Shown piece after piece: positions 1 through 11,903 of a stretch of 64,000 nucleotides of DNA. The DNA is from Paragordius varius (lineage: Eukaryota > Nematomorpha). The stretch is from positions 1,798,001 to 1,862,000 of the forward strand of contig OZ176053.1 in assembly GCA_964247055.1 (NCBI GenBank), written 5' to 3'. Position numbers and translations under genes: made by a program. Position 1 is the stretch's first letter; each line of letters begins with the position of its first letter. The notes under the pieces are model-generated. The model saw only the letters and a program-made list of their open reading frames with translations, was not told where the DNA came from and made no database searches.

Positions 1-2421
1 GCGTTTTAATACGTTGCCTGTGTTAAAAGCATCATATTTTATCAGTCCGAAAAAACAATCAGCGATAAAAAACAAAATCCAATTTGGTTCAGGGTAAAGG
101 TAGTATAACACAGTATAATGATTCGTTGGAAGGTGGCAGGAAGTTTGAAAAACCAAGAAAATTTATCAATATATTTAATGCTAAAAATATAAATTATTGA
201 TCAAGCAAACTATCGAAAAACGCGAGTTCTGTATAGATATGAAAAAAATATTTGTAAAATACAAGCTTTACTCTATTTTCCGAAAAAAGGCCGCCATTAT
301 TTTGTGTTATATCTCCGCTCAGAAGAAAAAATCGAATGCCTGTATAGAGACTTGGCTTAAATGGAATTTACAACATTTCATTTTCCGGGGCACAATGCTA
401 ATTTTAGGGCATAATCAAAAATTTTATTTTTAAATATCGTTATAGGGCATCCCAATAAAATAGCCATTATTTCGCTATGTCATCAAATTTACAAGATTTT
501 TTTTATATTTGTTGGTTAATTCACATTAATGTGGGTCTGTTAGGCAATACGTATCGTATAGTAAAAACATAGTTTGTCTATATCTAAATATACACATTTA
601 ATGTTACAAGATAACAAACAAAATTGTTTAATTTCCCCCATTTTTTTTAATCGCACGTTACTATATTGCCAATTGGTCAAAAATAATACTGCTCAACAAG
701 GTTTTGCACCACCCCATTATTGCATTTTCTGATACCTAATGGCATGGAAAGGCCAAAACAAAAAAGAAAATTGAGGCCACCATTAGGATTTTTCCGAAAT
801 TTAATTTTTAAATTTGTATTTAATTTAAGAATAAAAATCATTCCTCGTGTATATATGTTAAAAATATTCAAACAAACAAGTCGATACAAGTAATATTTTA
901 TGCATCAATAACAAAATTCTAGGCATTAATTAAGATACTAAACAAGCTAAGAGCCAAAGTATTAAAAATCTAAGAGGGGCTTATGTTTAGTTATATAGAT
1001 CCGGGCGGCTGCACAAGATCTGCATATCCCCCAAGCTATCCAATTATGCCAGATATGGCAAAGATAACAATAAGTAATCTTAAAGCCCGATAAGAGACTT
1101 GTAAGCAAAATCCAGGCAAATTGATATGTCAAATTAACCAATTCACAGAATAAAGTTAGATAAATTCTACAATTAAATTGAATAAAAAGATTAGGTAAAT
1201 ACAAATGATCTAATTACATAATGGTAAATTCTACTAAAAGTGGCTACACAACATCCATCTGAAATTTAAAATGCAAAACAACCAATAATTTTAAAAAATA
1301 AAGTATATCCACTAGGTATAAGTAAAGGATTTTTTGTAAGAACCAACTCAAGAAAAAAAGCCTAATAAGTACTCGAAAGAACAAAAACTAACAAAAATAT
1401 AGCCTATCTAAAAGCCGAAGGTTTAAACCATATAATGCCTTTTATAGTATTTTTTTAAAAAATTTTTATATGTAAAAATTTACTTGAAAGAAAAAGACTA
1501 AATTTTGACGTTTAAGTCCGAACTATTTTTTTCTCTCTGATATTTAAACATATTTATATTCAAAAGATAGAGTTTAAAATATTAAATGATATTAAGTTTA
1601 TAATATAATAGCATTTTATTATAAAGTTATATTTAATTTTCTCTCGATTTTCTCTTGTTTTTGAAAAATTGAAAAACCTATAATATTTCAAAATTCTGAG
1701 TGGCGGGATCAAAAATTTTTTCACATTCGGTTTTAAAACACTGAAATTAGTCATAATTTAAAGGTTTGAGTGGTGGTCAAAAATGTCCAAATTTGTCGAC
1801 TAGTGTAATGTAAAGTGGCCATTACTGCATTTACCTTATATGCTAAAAACCAGTTAAATAGATTAAAAAAGCAATTCTTCGGAAAACGTAGAATAAAATT
1901 AGAGCCGTAGTTATAAATGCTAAAAATTACAATTACTTTTTTCAAAATTCTGTCAACCAAATCTCGTTGGTGACAAAAACTATGGTGGTCATGTGAACAA
2001 AAAATTTTAAAACTGTATTATCATTAAATAATAATAAAAAAATATCGTTTGTCGAACAAGCAAGGTGCCAGAATTAAGGTAAAAAAAAATTTGTATCGCT
2101 TGATATATGGCTGTTAAAAATGAATTATGGATATGATTATAAAATATTTGATCAATCAGAAATATTTGCACTAATGAATTATATAAAAAGGCCTAGTTCT
2201 TTAACCATTTTAATAAAACGGTTGTAAAACAAAACCTGTTTATTTTAAAACATCGCATTATTAGGTCCAAAGTAAGTATTTTTATTGGATTAGGCTTCCA
2301 AATTATTTGTTTTGTCCGATATATTAATCATATGTTTCGAATTTGGTGTGATAATTTAAAATTTTATGTTTATATACCGCTTGTAAGGCATTACCTATAA
2401 AATTGAAAATTTATTTTCAAC
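1..2421. other. AT-rich intergenic DNA without a recognisable gene
   Basis: No reading frame here looks like a conserved protein; those present are short and of low complexity. The only structure I see is a weak copy of a small inverted-repeat element around 505-690, with relatives near 28605-28810 and 39505-39650. The stretch ends where a repeat starting ACTAGCTGGCCC begins. Confidence 0.6.
505..690. repeat. degenerate small inverted-repeat element (MITE-like)
   Basis: The ends carry imperfect inverted sequence (tggttaattcac near 512 and caattggtcaaa near 670). The interior, including a stretch around tttaatgttacaagata, resembles the segment at 28605-28810. The match is by eye and diverged. 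The 39505-39650 element shares the 'attgcaaattgcc' type end. Confidence 0.4.
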
Positions 2422-2860
2422 TAGCTGGCCCTGTCACGCTTCGTTGTGACGTAGTCTTACCGATAATTGTTCTAAATAATTTGCAATATATAGAGAAATG
2501 GAGATAAAAAAATAATAATAAATATATTTAATAAAAAGAATGTTTTAATTATTCTTTTACGGGATCTTGCATAGGCCCAAAGTTGTTTACTTGAAATCGA
2601 CCATAATTTAACTGTCCCTTATAAAAGTTAATAATCAACTATCATTAGATTTATTTTAATTTTCGTTTTACGTATTTATGGTTAAAAGTTTTAATAAATT
2701 ATATTCACACAGCTGAGATCAAGGGATATAAAAAGTAAATCATTTGGTCCCTTTTCAAAGGAAAGAAGGATATTATAGATTTTCCCAGAAATTTGTTTAA
2801 CTGAACTCGTATGGCTTCTTATGTTGTTTGAAAATTATCCAAAACCACGCCATTTTTGTA
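2422..2860 (+). repeat. start of an RTE-like or SINE-like dispersed repeat
   Basis: The segment opens with ACTAGCTGGCCCTGTCACGC. This form recalls the start of truncated RTE-type repeat copies in many invertebrates. A related start (ctagcgtaaatctcgtgctg) occurs at 16866, followed by a body shared with 4650-5054. That suggests one element type whose left end is here and whose right end is near 5054, with the satellite lying inside it. The family assignment is inference; no coding sequence is present. Confidence 0.35.
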
Positions 2861-4650
2861 TGGCGTCTCAGTTTTAAACCGGTAGACCCCTACCCATAGA
2901 CCTATATGGAAAAGGCGCAGACTTAAATTTTTTTAATACCATCGTCTCATGGGTTATTCTAAATACCTCAACTCTAAATAATCGTTATATGATGGCGTAT
3001 TTTTAGGGCATAAAGGCCCCAAATTAACGGCTAATAAAAAGCCTCACCATTTTTAATAACGGGTAACATTTTAAGCTTTTAATGAGCTGCTTCATAAGTT
3101 TTCTGTAAATTAGCTCCAAAACAACGCACTTTCTATATGGTGGCGCGGTTTTTGGCGGGTAGCTTCTTACCCAGGGACAGGTATAAAAAAGCGTTGGCAA
3201 AATTTATATTTTAAATATGGATTATCTGGAATTATCATGGATTCCATATGTTTCCAGTAATCTCATAGATTTTCTGAAATTTGGCTCCAAAGGCAGCTGT
3301 ATCGATACGGTGACACAGTTTTGCGCGGGTACTTTAACCAGGGGCGGGCGAAACAAAGAAACGCTTGATAAAATCTGCCTTAATTCAGAAATACCTAGAA
3401 TCATGATTGATTCCACATGCTCGCGTGGTATTTTTGAATAATTGCCTCAAAAAAGTCATTCTAGGGTGGCGCATTTTTTAGGGCAAGGGCCTAAGTAAGG
3501 GGTAATTTAAGAAAACCACTCTACTTATTATTGCCTTTTTACGGGTATCATTTCAAACCCTTATTGATTATATAAGTTTTTAAAAATTAGCCTTTAAAGT
3601 CACGCTGTAACGATAGTGTGGGGAGTTGCAGGATGGTAGCCCCCTGCCCAGAGGCCAATATAAAAAAGACGTTCAATAAAAAATTTTGCCTTTAGGTAAT
3701 ACCTGAAAATCATTCATTCCATATGTTCTTAATAGTTTTTAAAAGGATGACTTCAAAACTAAATATTAGTTCAATGACATTGCATTTTAAGGGCGTAAAG
3801 GCCCAATTAACGGCTAATTTAAAAAACCGCCCAAATTGGATTTTTGCCTTTTACCGGTAATATTTCAAGCCCTTATTGAACTCATTTTTTCTAAAATTTG
3901 CCTCCGAAGTCACGCTGTAATGAAATGATGGCGTTGTAGGCGGGTGGCCCCCTACCCAGAAACCAATATACAAAGACATTCGATAAAAGTTTTTGCCTTT
4001 AGGGAATACCTGGTGTCATCTTTATTCCATATGTTTTAAATAATTGGAAGAATGGCTTCAAAACTAAATAATAGTTCAATGATAGCGTATGTTTTAGGGC
4101 GTAAAGAGTCTAATTAACGGCTAATGTAAAAAACCGCTCGACTTAAATTTTTGAGGGGTAACATCTCAGGCCCTTATTGAAATGTGGCCCGATAAGTTTT
4201 CTGAAAATTAACTAAGCAACACAATTTCAATATGCATAGTTTTAGGCGGGTAGCTCCCTTTCCAGAGACTGATACACAAAAGGCGCTTGATTAAAATTTT
4301 TATCGTTTTACGGAAAATACCTAAAATCATGATTCCATATGCTCTCATTTGTTTTTGGAAAAATTGCCTCAAAACTAAAAAATTATTCTATGGTGGCGCA
4401 TTTTTCAGGGCGTGAAGGGCCTATTAACGTCTAATTTTAAAAACGCACCACCATAATTTTTGCCTTGTTACGGGTAATATTTTAAGCACCTGTTCTCATA
4501 TGGCCTGATTTTCCGAAAATCAACTCCTAACCGCTATTTCGATATGACGGGGCAGTTTTTAGCGGATATCTCCCTACCCAGCAGCCAATGTAAAAGAAAC
4601 GCACGACTAAAATTTTTGCCTTTGAACAGGGAATACCGAATCCTCATTAA
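2860..4650. repeat. degenerate tandem satellite, unit about 305-314 bp
   Basis: A conserved block of the form gcGGGTAGCcCCcTACCCAGaggCCaatata recurs at about 2880, 3158, 3328, 3633, 3938, 4249 and 4563. It is followed each time by an A/T-rich 'ttttgcctttagggaatacct...tcatgattccatatg' block and a 'ttttagggcgtaaaggccc aattaacggctaatt' block. Spacing from 3328 on is 305, 305, 311 and 314 bp; earlier units are shorter or rearranged. Units are strongly diverged and the ORFs inside are not conserved between copies, so it looks like an old non-coding satellite. Confidence 0.75.
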
Positions 4651-5054
4651 ATTTTACATCTCATACCCTGGGCTAAAAATAGATTGAAAAAATTATTTTT
4701 GTGTTAGTTTTTTTTTAAAAAAAATTGGCATTTTACGGGGGAGCGGATAAAAAGGGGGCCTAAAGCCGTCTATGTCCGAAGCAAACGAAAATAAATAAAA
4801 AAATTTCTTTAGAATCGAATGGTTCAATACTTTTACCGGAAAATTGTCTCAAAGACACGATTTTTTTGACTTCTGTTTTCAAAAAAAACCCGTTTTTACA
4901 CGAGGTGGGCTCGAACTGGGGGCTTGATTCGAAAAAAGGGCTATTGTCGGGCATTAATTATTATATTTTTCGAAATTTGGATTTGAATGAATCTACCGGT
5001 TTTCCGGAGACAGATCACAAAGCCAGCATTTTCCATTTTTATAAATATATAGGT
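4650..5054 (+). repeat. dispersed repeat, RTE-like 3' tail (copy 1)
   Basis: This segment closely matches 17015-17430. Shared landmarks are the 'ggcattttacgggggagc' block, 'aaaattgtctcaaagacacg', the 'ttctgttttcaaaaaaaaccc' block, 'ggatttgaatg...ctaccggttttcc' and the common end 'cagcattttccatttttataaatatatag'. The short ORF across it is not conserved in frame between the two copies, so I read it as non-coding repeat. The end resembles RTE-type non-LTR tails; that assignment is inference. Confidence 0.65.
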
Positions 5055-5319
5055 TATTATAAAATATATATACCATATTTATTAGATAAATCAAGAATCA
5101 TCATTATCCCAAACACTTTCTCCAAAATATATAAAGGTAATAACAATGTCTCAAAATAGTAAAATAAATAAAAATTATAAAATTATTAATTTGCTCTTGT
5201 CATATAATATAAAAATGTGCGTAAAAAACAAATTTTTAAACTAAAAACATTGCAAAAGAATGTTCACATGAACTGCTACAAAAAAAGATAAAACAAACAT
5301 ATGGATATAGAGTTCACTT

Positions 5320-5590
5320 TTGTAAAAATTAAAACTATAAAGACAAAATGTAAACATTTAGACAAATATTTTTTTAAAAAAAAAACAGTCATACTTTTTT
5401 TAACCTTGATTTTTTATTATTCTCATATTGTATCTGGGTAGCTAAATATGGGATAGAAATGTAAATAAGTCACACCCTAATACATTTCATATATGCAATT
5501 ATTTAGGTTAGGTTAGATAAATCAGGGTTTAAAAATGTATGACCGTCCATTTTGAAAAAAAATATTTGTCTTCTAGTTTTTACATTATGC
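5320..5590. mobile_element. degenerate CAGT-type MITE (Tc1/mariner-like TIR)
   Basis: Both ends carry diverged versions of a long inverted repeat whose better copies begin TACAGTAAAAATTGAAATTA and end in its reverse complement. Family landmarks are 'agacaaatatttttt' followed by 'catacttttttaaacctt', mirrored as 'aaaaagtatgg...aaatatttgtctt'. Other copies lie near 6873, 7558, 14406, 22997, 25740, 47368, 47651, 49310/56160 and 62450. TIRs opening CAGT beside TA are typical of Tc1/mariner MITEs. Confidence 0.45.
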
Positions 5591-5649
5591 CTTTATTTTA
5601 TATTGTACATTTTCATTCCTTATTTTATAAAAAATGTTTGCCAAATAGT

Positions 5650-8600
5650 CTAATTATTAGCACTTTGCGTTTCAGATGCAACCAGAGGAGAAGGAACAAC
5701 AGAGGAATTTATCATGGAATTTGCCTGTTGTCCCCCTCCTACACTTCCATAGTAGGGAGAAAACATGGGTGGACCACCGCCCCCAGTTTGCTGTGGTGTT
5801 TTAACGCTAAAATTTGCGTAATTTTGATTAGTATTGCCTATACTACCATTAAAATTTAAATCATTGTTATTAACAGCAGAATTCGGAACCATTGATGCAA
5901 ACTGTTGATTATTTTGATTTAAAAAAGGTGGTGTTGTAATATTTGGAAAAGAGGAGGAAACATTAGATAGCGGAAAATTTGAGTTTGGGTTTGGTAGTTG
6001 AAAGCCGACCATGGATGTTGCCTGCATCGGATTGTAGTAATAAGGCGCACTTGCGTTAGCTAAAATTAGACAGTTAAAGTATTATAATAGGGTTAAAATG
6101 GCAAAATGTAGAAAGTAAAAAGCGTAATTTTATATATAGAAACCATATCCTTGATTTTACATAAAGATTGAAAATTGAGTATTCATTGATTTACATCTCT
6201 ATTCCTTATTTTCTAAAGAAAATAGGTGTTTTTATGGAGAAAAATCATTGATTTATATATATATTTTGTTCTCTCAATAATATATTCTTTCATTAAACAC
6301 TGCCAAATATAGCATTTATAGCAAAGAGCTAAAAAGCAAAAAAAAGTCAAAAAATAAATTTTATCTCAAACAACATTACTCATACAATTAAGGGTAACTA
6401 TTAAAACATAAACTGTTTTTTATCCATACGCTAAATGTGACCAAAGGAGTAAAAATAAAATTTTAGATAAATATATCTACACCTTCTTTGAAATAGTAAA
6501 TCAAAATTATCCATTACTTCTGCAATATGAGAAAATATAACGAATTATTCATATATAGCAATTATCATAATATTGATAGTCTAACTTTTTAAAATGTATT
6601 ATAAAAATCTGTATTTCGATTTCTGTGCTGATAAATATTATTATATATATAAATATTCAATCTAAATTATGTAAAATTATACCGGAAGGTGGGCGTGAAA
6701 CCTGAAAAGGCATTGGATTACCATAATAGGGGCTACCGTTCATTGTCGCATTGAAATTAGATGTATCTAAAGAAGTAAAACACATAAGATTTAGACTAAT
6801 GTCAAAAAAACTTGTATAGATCGGAAAAAATTTTCACAAAATTTTAATAAAATGCTGCATAAAACTTAAAATTACAGTAAAATTGAAAATATAAAGACAA
6901 AACTTATAGTATACATATTTTTATAAAGTCAACCGTATGTTTTAACCTTATTTTTTGTAATATAACCTATCATTAACGGTTAGAGAATAAGGAATATTGC
7001 TGTAAATTGTTAATTCCTTAAATAATATATTTTACAATTATAAATATTTTAATTTTATATAAAAAACAAGGTTAATCGTTTTCATTTTAACCAAAGTTTT
7101 TTTAGCCTATGCTATTGATTCTTTAAAATTTTAATTTTTACAATATCTAAATCAAAACATTAACATTTATCTATAAACATTTAAAACCGGAGAAATTAAC
7201 TATAATCCACACAAAAACCTCGAATAAATTATTTTTCATATATAAAACCTTACTATATTCCAATTTTAAAAAGAAATTTTTACTGAAATTAGGTATCGTA
7301 ACACTTAGAGGTGGAAACCCTGGGGGTACAGAAAAATTAATCATTCCATTCGCAGCAGGAGAGTTTGATGCTATATTTGAAGAATATGGCGATGATGATT
7401 GTTGTGGTTGAGAAGACATCATATAATTTGAATGAGAAGGTGGCAAATTTTGGGCAAAAGCACTGTTTTGACTTACAACATTAGATGAATTAACTAGGGG
7501 GGAACAAAAATATATTATAGGGTTTTTTTTAACTCTATGATTTTGGCAATTTATATTAAAACAGAAAAAATGAATTTATACGAACAAAATGTAAAGATAT
7601 AAAGACAAATATTTTTTTCCAAAAGACGTTCTAAAATTGATTCTTTTTTTATAACTCAGTTTTTCGAATTGCAAATATATGAAATGGGGATGATTAATTA
7701 TTTTGAAATGTAAAGAAAAATTATTAGAAAAATTTAGGGTTTAATTATGATTGTTTTTTGAAAAAAAACACTTGTCTTAATATTATCACACTTTGTTTTT
7801 AATAATACAATTTATTTTAATATTAAAGAGTTACATATTTAATCAAAAACTTATATGATATTATGTGGGCCAAAGCAAATATTTGGTTCAACTGTTTTAA
7901 ACGTTATTGATCCTATTAAATATTTGTGTTAAAAGAAATTTAAAAGTTAAGTTTATTTTAATGAACAATAATGTTTTCCAAGTATTAATTGTAATTTTTA
8001 TGCAATTTCCACATTTATTTAAATTTTAAGAAAAATAATTTCAAAAATTAACTAGTGGCAGAAATAGAAGGAAAAGAGGTTGAACTTAAACTGCTTTCAG
8101 GTTTATTGTTTAGGGGATTTTTATCGTGATGTTGTGTTAAAATGGGAGAAGCGTTTCTTTGGATACCAAAAGAAGATGGAGATAAATAGTTTTGTCCTAA
8201 TATATTAGATGTCTTAATATATTTAATAATTTTATACCTATACAGTCAATTTTTATTCGGTACAAAATAGTTGTAAGATGTCTTTTTCAACAATTTGAAT
8301 AACAAATTTGTCAATTTTTCGCTTGATTCGGATTAAACAAATATATTTTTAAAAAATAAATGCCAAAATTGGGTAATAGGATATAAATCGTTTTATTATA
8401 TAAAATATGTAAACTGAATTTTATCATGCGCATCATTAGTGATTTAGAATTTGTTTGACAATCTTTTAAATACATAATTCAAAAGTTTAAAATTTTTAAA
8501 AGATCAAAAACGTCTTTAGTGTCAAATAGTCGTGGTCGCTTGTTTTTTGTGTTTTAAAAATATATATTTTGAGCGTTCCGTAAAAAAAGTTTCATGTGCT

Positions 8601-11600
8601 TGGTAATAGTTGAAAAATATCCGAATTATACAATATTTTAAATATTTCTGTAAAGACTTATCGTTACAAATATGTATGATATAGCAGTCTTATATAAATA
8701 TCGACAAAAATAAGTCATTATATACAACTTAGTGTATAAAATGTTACTTAATACATCGTTGCTTAAATACAAAAATTCGTTTTAAAAATCAAAACAGATT
8801 GATATAAATTAAGTTAATTAATTAAAAGAACTATTAATTTATGTAATATATATACCAGTTGTTGAATTAATTTGACCGAAAACAGTGCTAAATGTTACTG
8901 AACTCGCCATAGTTGGATTATCGTTATTATTATTTAAAGCTTGAGTAAAAGGTTGAGGACCATTGTGTGTACATTCTAAAGGGTTTTATTTCAAAACAAA
9001 TTGTTTAAATAAAATTATATTTTATGGCGCATATTAAAATTTATCTAATATTGTTTCGTACAAAACTAGTCTACAATTACTAAATGACGAATGGTTTTTC
9101 ATCATTATTTAAAATTTTCAGTTTAATTTAAATTTATATCATTTTCAATTTTTCGTTTATATCATTTTAAATTTTTTTGTTTATGGCATTCTTTCACAGT
9201 TTCAACGATAGTTAATGTGGTAAAATAGTATCAGTTATAAAATATTTATTTTAAGGATTATTTCAAACTATGATTTTACAAATCCAGCTTAAACCAAAAT
9301 ATAAGGAACCAATAAATTTTTGGAAAAATGAAACCAACCTATGGTTTAAATATAATATAAAAGCGATAAAACACATAAAAACACTTTTGGAAATAAACTA
9401 ATAGTGTTATAATCAACCTGAGGTATGTTCATGATTCTGGGAGCCAATAACAAGCCCATGAATATTGTTTTGTAAATTATCCAAATTATTTCCTTCAAAT
9501 ACCTCCAATTTGATTCAAAAAATATATAAAATATTATTTTTTGAAATAACTTATTAAAACTCTAAAATGAATAATTTATTCACCGAAAAGAACACAAAAT
9601 ATTATAAATTGGTAAAATATTATTAAAAACAATATAATGACATTTGGGAAGATATGTATAATTTTATGCTATTTGGTACGAAAAAAACAAAAAAATATAA
9701 TTTGTAATATAGTATCAGTTAGTTAAAACACTTTTTAGTTGTTATTATTAATAATTAATCTTTTGAAAAAAAATTAGTTTTTTACAAAAAAATTATAAAT
9801 CAAAAAAATATACAGCATTATGAATAGGAGCCTGCTGGGTCTTTTTAGGGGGTCGAGTCGGATCTATGCCATGTCTAGGCTTAACATCATGATATGGAAT
9901 TCTATGTAAGTATCCGTAACCAATATTACAACCCAAGCTAATCATAAACACATATGTTAAGGTATATAAATTTAGTATGCATATATTTTGAAATTATTAA
10001 TTAAATAAAAAAAATATATATAGTTTAGAGTTTTTTTCCTTTTTTAAGGACTTAAATTGTATCTGGACTTATGGAAGGCTTTAACACTATGCCTGCCCAG
10101 GGTTGACAGCCATGAATGAAAATATTGCATAGTTTCGGGGTTCGAACGCTGGCATCTAATGTAAGAGTCAAGCGTCCTACCTACTATACCATATTTAAAA
10201 ATTTGGTTAAATTTTTAAGTACACGAAAATTAATTTCAATTAAAATATTGAACAAACATGTAATACCAATTAATGTATACAAATTCCAAGTCAAACTATA
10301 TTGGAAATAATATACAACTATTTTTAAAAATTGGCCTACAAAACAACCTCTGATTTCTTTTGATGAAAGTTAAAAAATATTTTAATATCCTATCAATATT
10401 ATAGGGATAAAGTTATTTTCTCGTGACATTAAATAAAAAGAATTACATGAAAAAAAATATATTAATTAATAAGATTTGTCATTAATATCAATTCGGATAA
10501 AAAATTTTTTTTAAAAAAAAATAAAGCAGAAATTAAAATTATTTATAAAAAAACCTGCCCTCCCCACCCCAATGACTATTGGGAGTTATGACAATTTCGC
10601 GACAATCATCCGTTTTTGAATTGTAGACGTACAGCTTTAAGGGTTTCCCTTCATGATTCTCTATTACATTGTAGAAATCTTCCGACTAGTGTTAAACACA
10701 TAAATTATTTTGAAATTTATATTAAACTTAGGATATAAAAAATATTTATGATAAAAATTAATACTAAAATGATTGTTTTAGACTGTGAAAAAATATTAAA
10801 AAATTTAATTTAACGAAGATTAATCACATAATATGTGTGATTAAATAATTTTCACATGTAATTTTATTTTAAACTTATATTTTAAAAAATTACGACTTTT
10901 TCAAAAAACAATTTTCTAAAAAATTAAAAAAATATAGGTATAAAGAAAAATTTTTACAAAATTATATTTATAGTAATAAAAAAATTATTACCTCATATAA
11001 AATGGTATCCGATCCAATGATATAATCGGAATCTGATATAAGGCCAGCTTTGTGGGCTGGGGAATTTGGTTGCACCTCCTAAATATAGAGAGTATATTAA
11101 TTAATAATATAAAATATTTATCTATAAATATTCATTTATTTTTATTATCAAGATCAAAAATTTTATTTTATATCATAAATCTATCAAGGCCAAAGTTTTT
11201 TAAATGATTAAATTAGGTGCGTGTATACCCTTTAAAAATTTAATATATTATTTCGGATAATATATTAATAACTATACATTGATCGTAAAAACTGATCTAA
11301 AAACGTTTAGTGAATGGGTCACCATATAAAATTTTTATATTAATCTTAAATAATCTTTTAAAAGTCCCATAACTTTTAATGAAAAAAATAATTTGTATAC
11401 CAAAACATGCCAAACATTTTCATTAGCATTTTCGAAGGAACAAAATCGAATACTAACTCCCAGGAGGCCCTGACCTCCCCAAACTGTACTTGGCGTTATT
11501 TCAACATTTCGCACGTTTTTGGCTTTACTGTTAAAAACTATCAACTCAATCGGTTTTTCAATGTTAGCTTTCAAAATATCTTTGAAGGTATCATCATCTC

Positions 11601-11813
11601 TATTCTAAATAAATGTGTATAGCAAAAAATATATTACCAATCTAATGTTCTCGACTGCTATAATAAAATCAAAAAATGGTTCTAATCCTGCATAATACCC
11701 TGGGGAAAAATCCTGAACCTATAATTAAGATTTTACACGCTAGATAAAACCTTTAAAACATGATATCCATCAATACCACCTCCAGGGATTTCGACGCTTT
11801 GATTTGCTCCCAT
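5650..11813 (-). CDS. GORASP: GRASP65/GRASP55-family Golgi reassembly stacking protein
   Basis: Peripheral Golgi membrane protein of the GRASP family, which tethers cisternae through trans-oligomerising PDZ domains. Twelve exons join in phase to about 580 codons: 11751-11813, 11638-11718, 11401-11604, 10992-11078, 10555-10685, 9814-9937, 9418-9502, 8856-8975, 8053-8196, 7284-7493, 6683-6766, 5650-6059. The start [13 protein letters not shown] gives the N-myristoylation glycine at residue 2. PDZ1 carries [19 protein letters not shown] and [19 protein letters not shown]2 carries [24 protein letters not shown] and [14 protein letters not shown]. The remaining ~360 residues are Ser/Asn/Pro/Gln-rich, longer than in vertebrate GRASPs. 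The first two introns are only 32 and 33 bp. Divergently paired with PIGK. A tttatt near 5591 (aataaa on the gene strand) is a likely poly(A) signal. Confidence 0.9.
6873..7110. mobile_element. degenerate CAGT-type MITE in GRASP intron 10
   Basis: The left end reads ttacagtaaaattgaaaatataaagac, followed by a 'cgtatgttttaaccttatttttt' block with a mirrored block ending near 7110. The copy is diverged and its right boundary is uncertain. Confidence 0.4.
7555..7800. mobile_element. degenerate CAGT-type MITE in GRASP intron 9
   Basis: The left arm has 'tttatacgaacaaaatgtaaagatataaagacaaatattttttt'-like sequence, and the mirrored 'aaaaacacttgtctt' lies near 7770. The outermost bases are degraded. 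Confidence 0.4.
10030..10195 (-). repeat. tRNA-derived SINE-like sequence in GRASP intron 5
   Basis: On the minus strand an A-box-like TAGTAGGTAGGACG, an anticodon-arm-like CTTGACTCTTACATTAG and a B-box-like GCGTTCGAACCCC lie at tRNA-like spacing (about 10130-10190). A GC-richer tail follows (ggctgtcaaccctgggcagg). No acceptor stem closes, so it is not a functional tRNA gene. A tRNA-Lys-like head of a SINE fits best, but I see no second full copy in the window. Confidence 0.5.
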
Positions 11814-11903
11814 CGCGTGTCAATAAATTTGGTTTTATGAATGCGTGGCACCCAATTTACAGGTGAAGGCTCATATGGAAAGAAATTCAGATGGAAAACA
11901 AAA
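11814..11903. promoter_or_regulatory. compact bidirectional promoter region, GRASP / PIGK
   Basis: Only about 90 bp separate the GRASP start codon (minus) from the likely PIGK start at 11904 (plus). An in-frame upstream ATG at 11841 would leave 27 bp. Both 5' UTRs and the core promoter must fit here or overlap the coding sequences. An 'atttacag|gtg' motif at about 11855 could serve as a splice or trans-splice acceptor. No TATA box is obvious. Confidence 0.5.

Noticed and set aside
197-433. 78-residue ORF near the left edge
   Set aside because: Lys/Ile/Phe-rich low-complexity frame with no homology I recognise and no supporting splice context.
5539-5859. 106-residue plus-strand ORF overlapping the GRASP last exon
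   Set aside because: Opposite strand of the in-phase GRASP exon 12, and partly MITE sequence.
10125-10195. possible functional tRNA-Lys gene
   Set aside because: Has A- and B-box-like motifs, but acceptor and T stems do not pair; better read as a SINE head.
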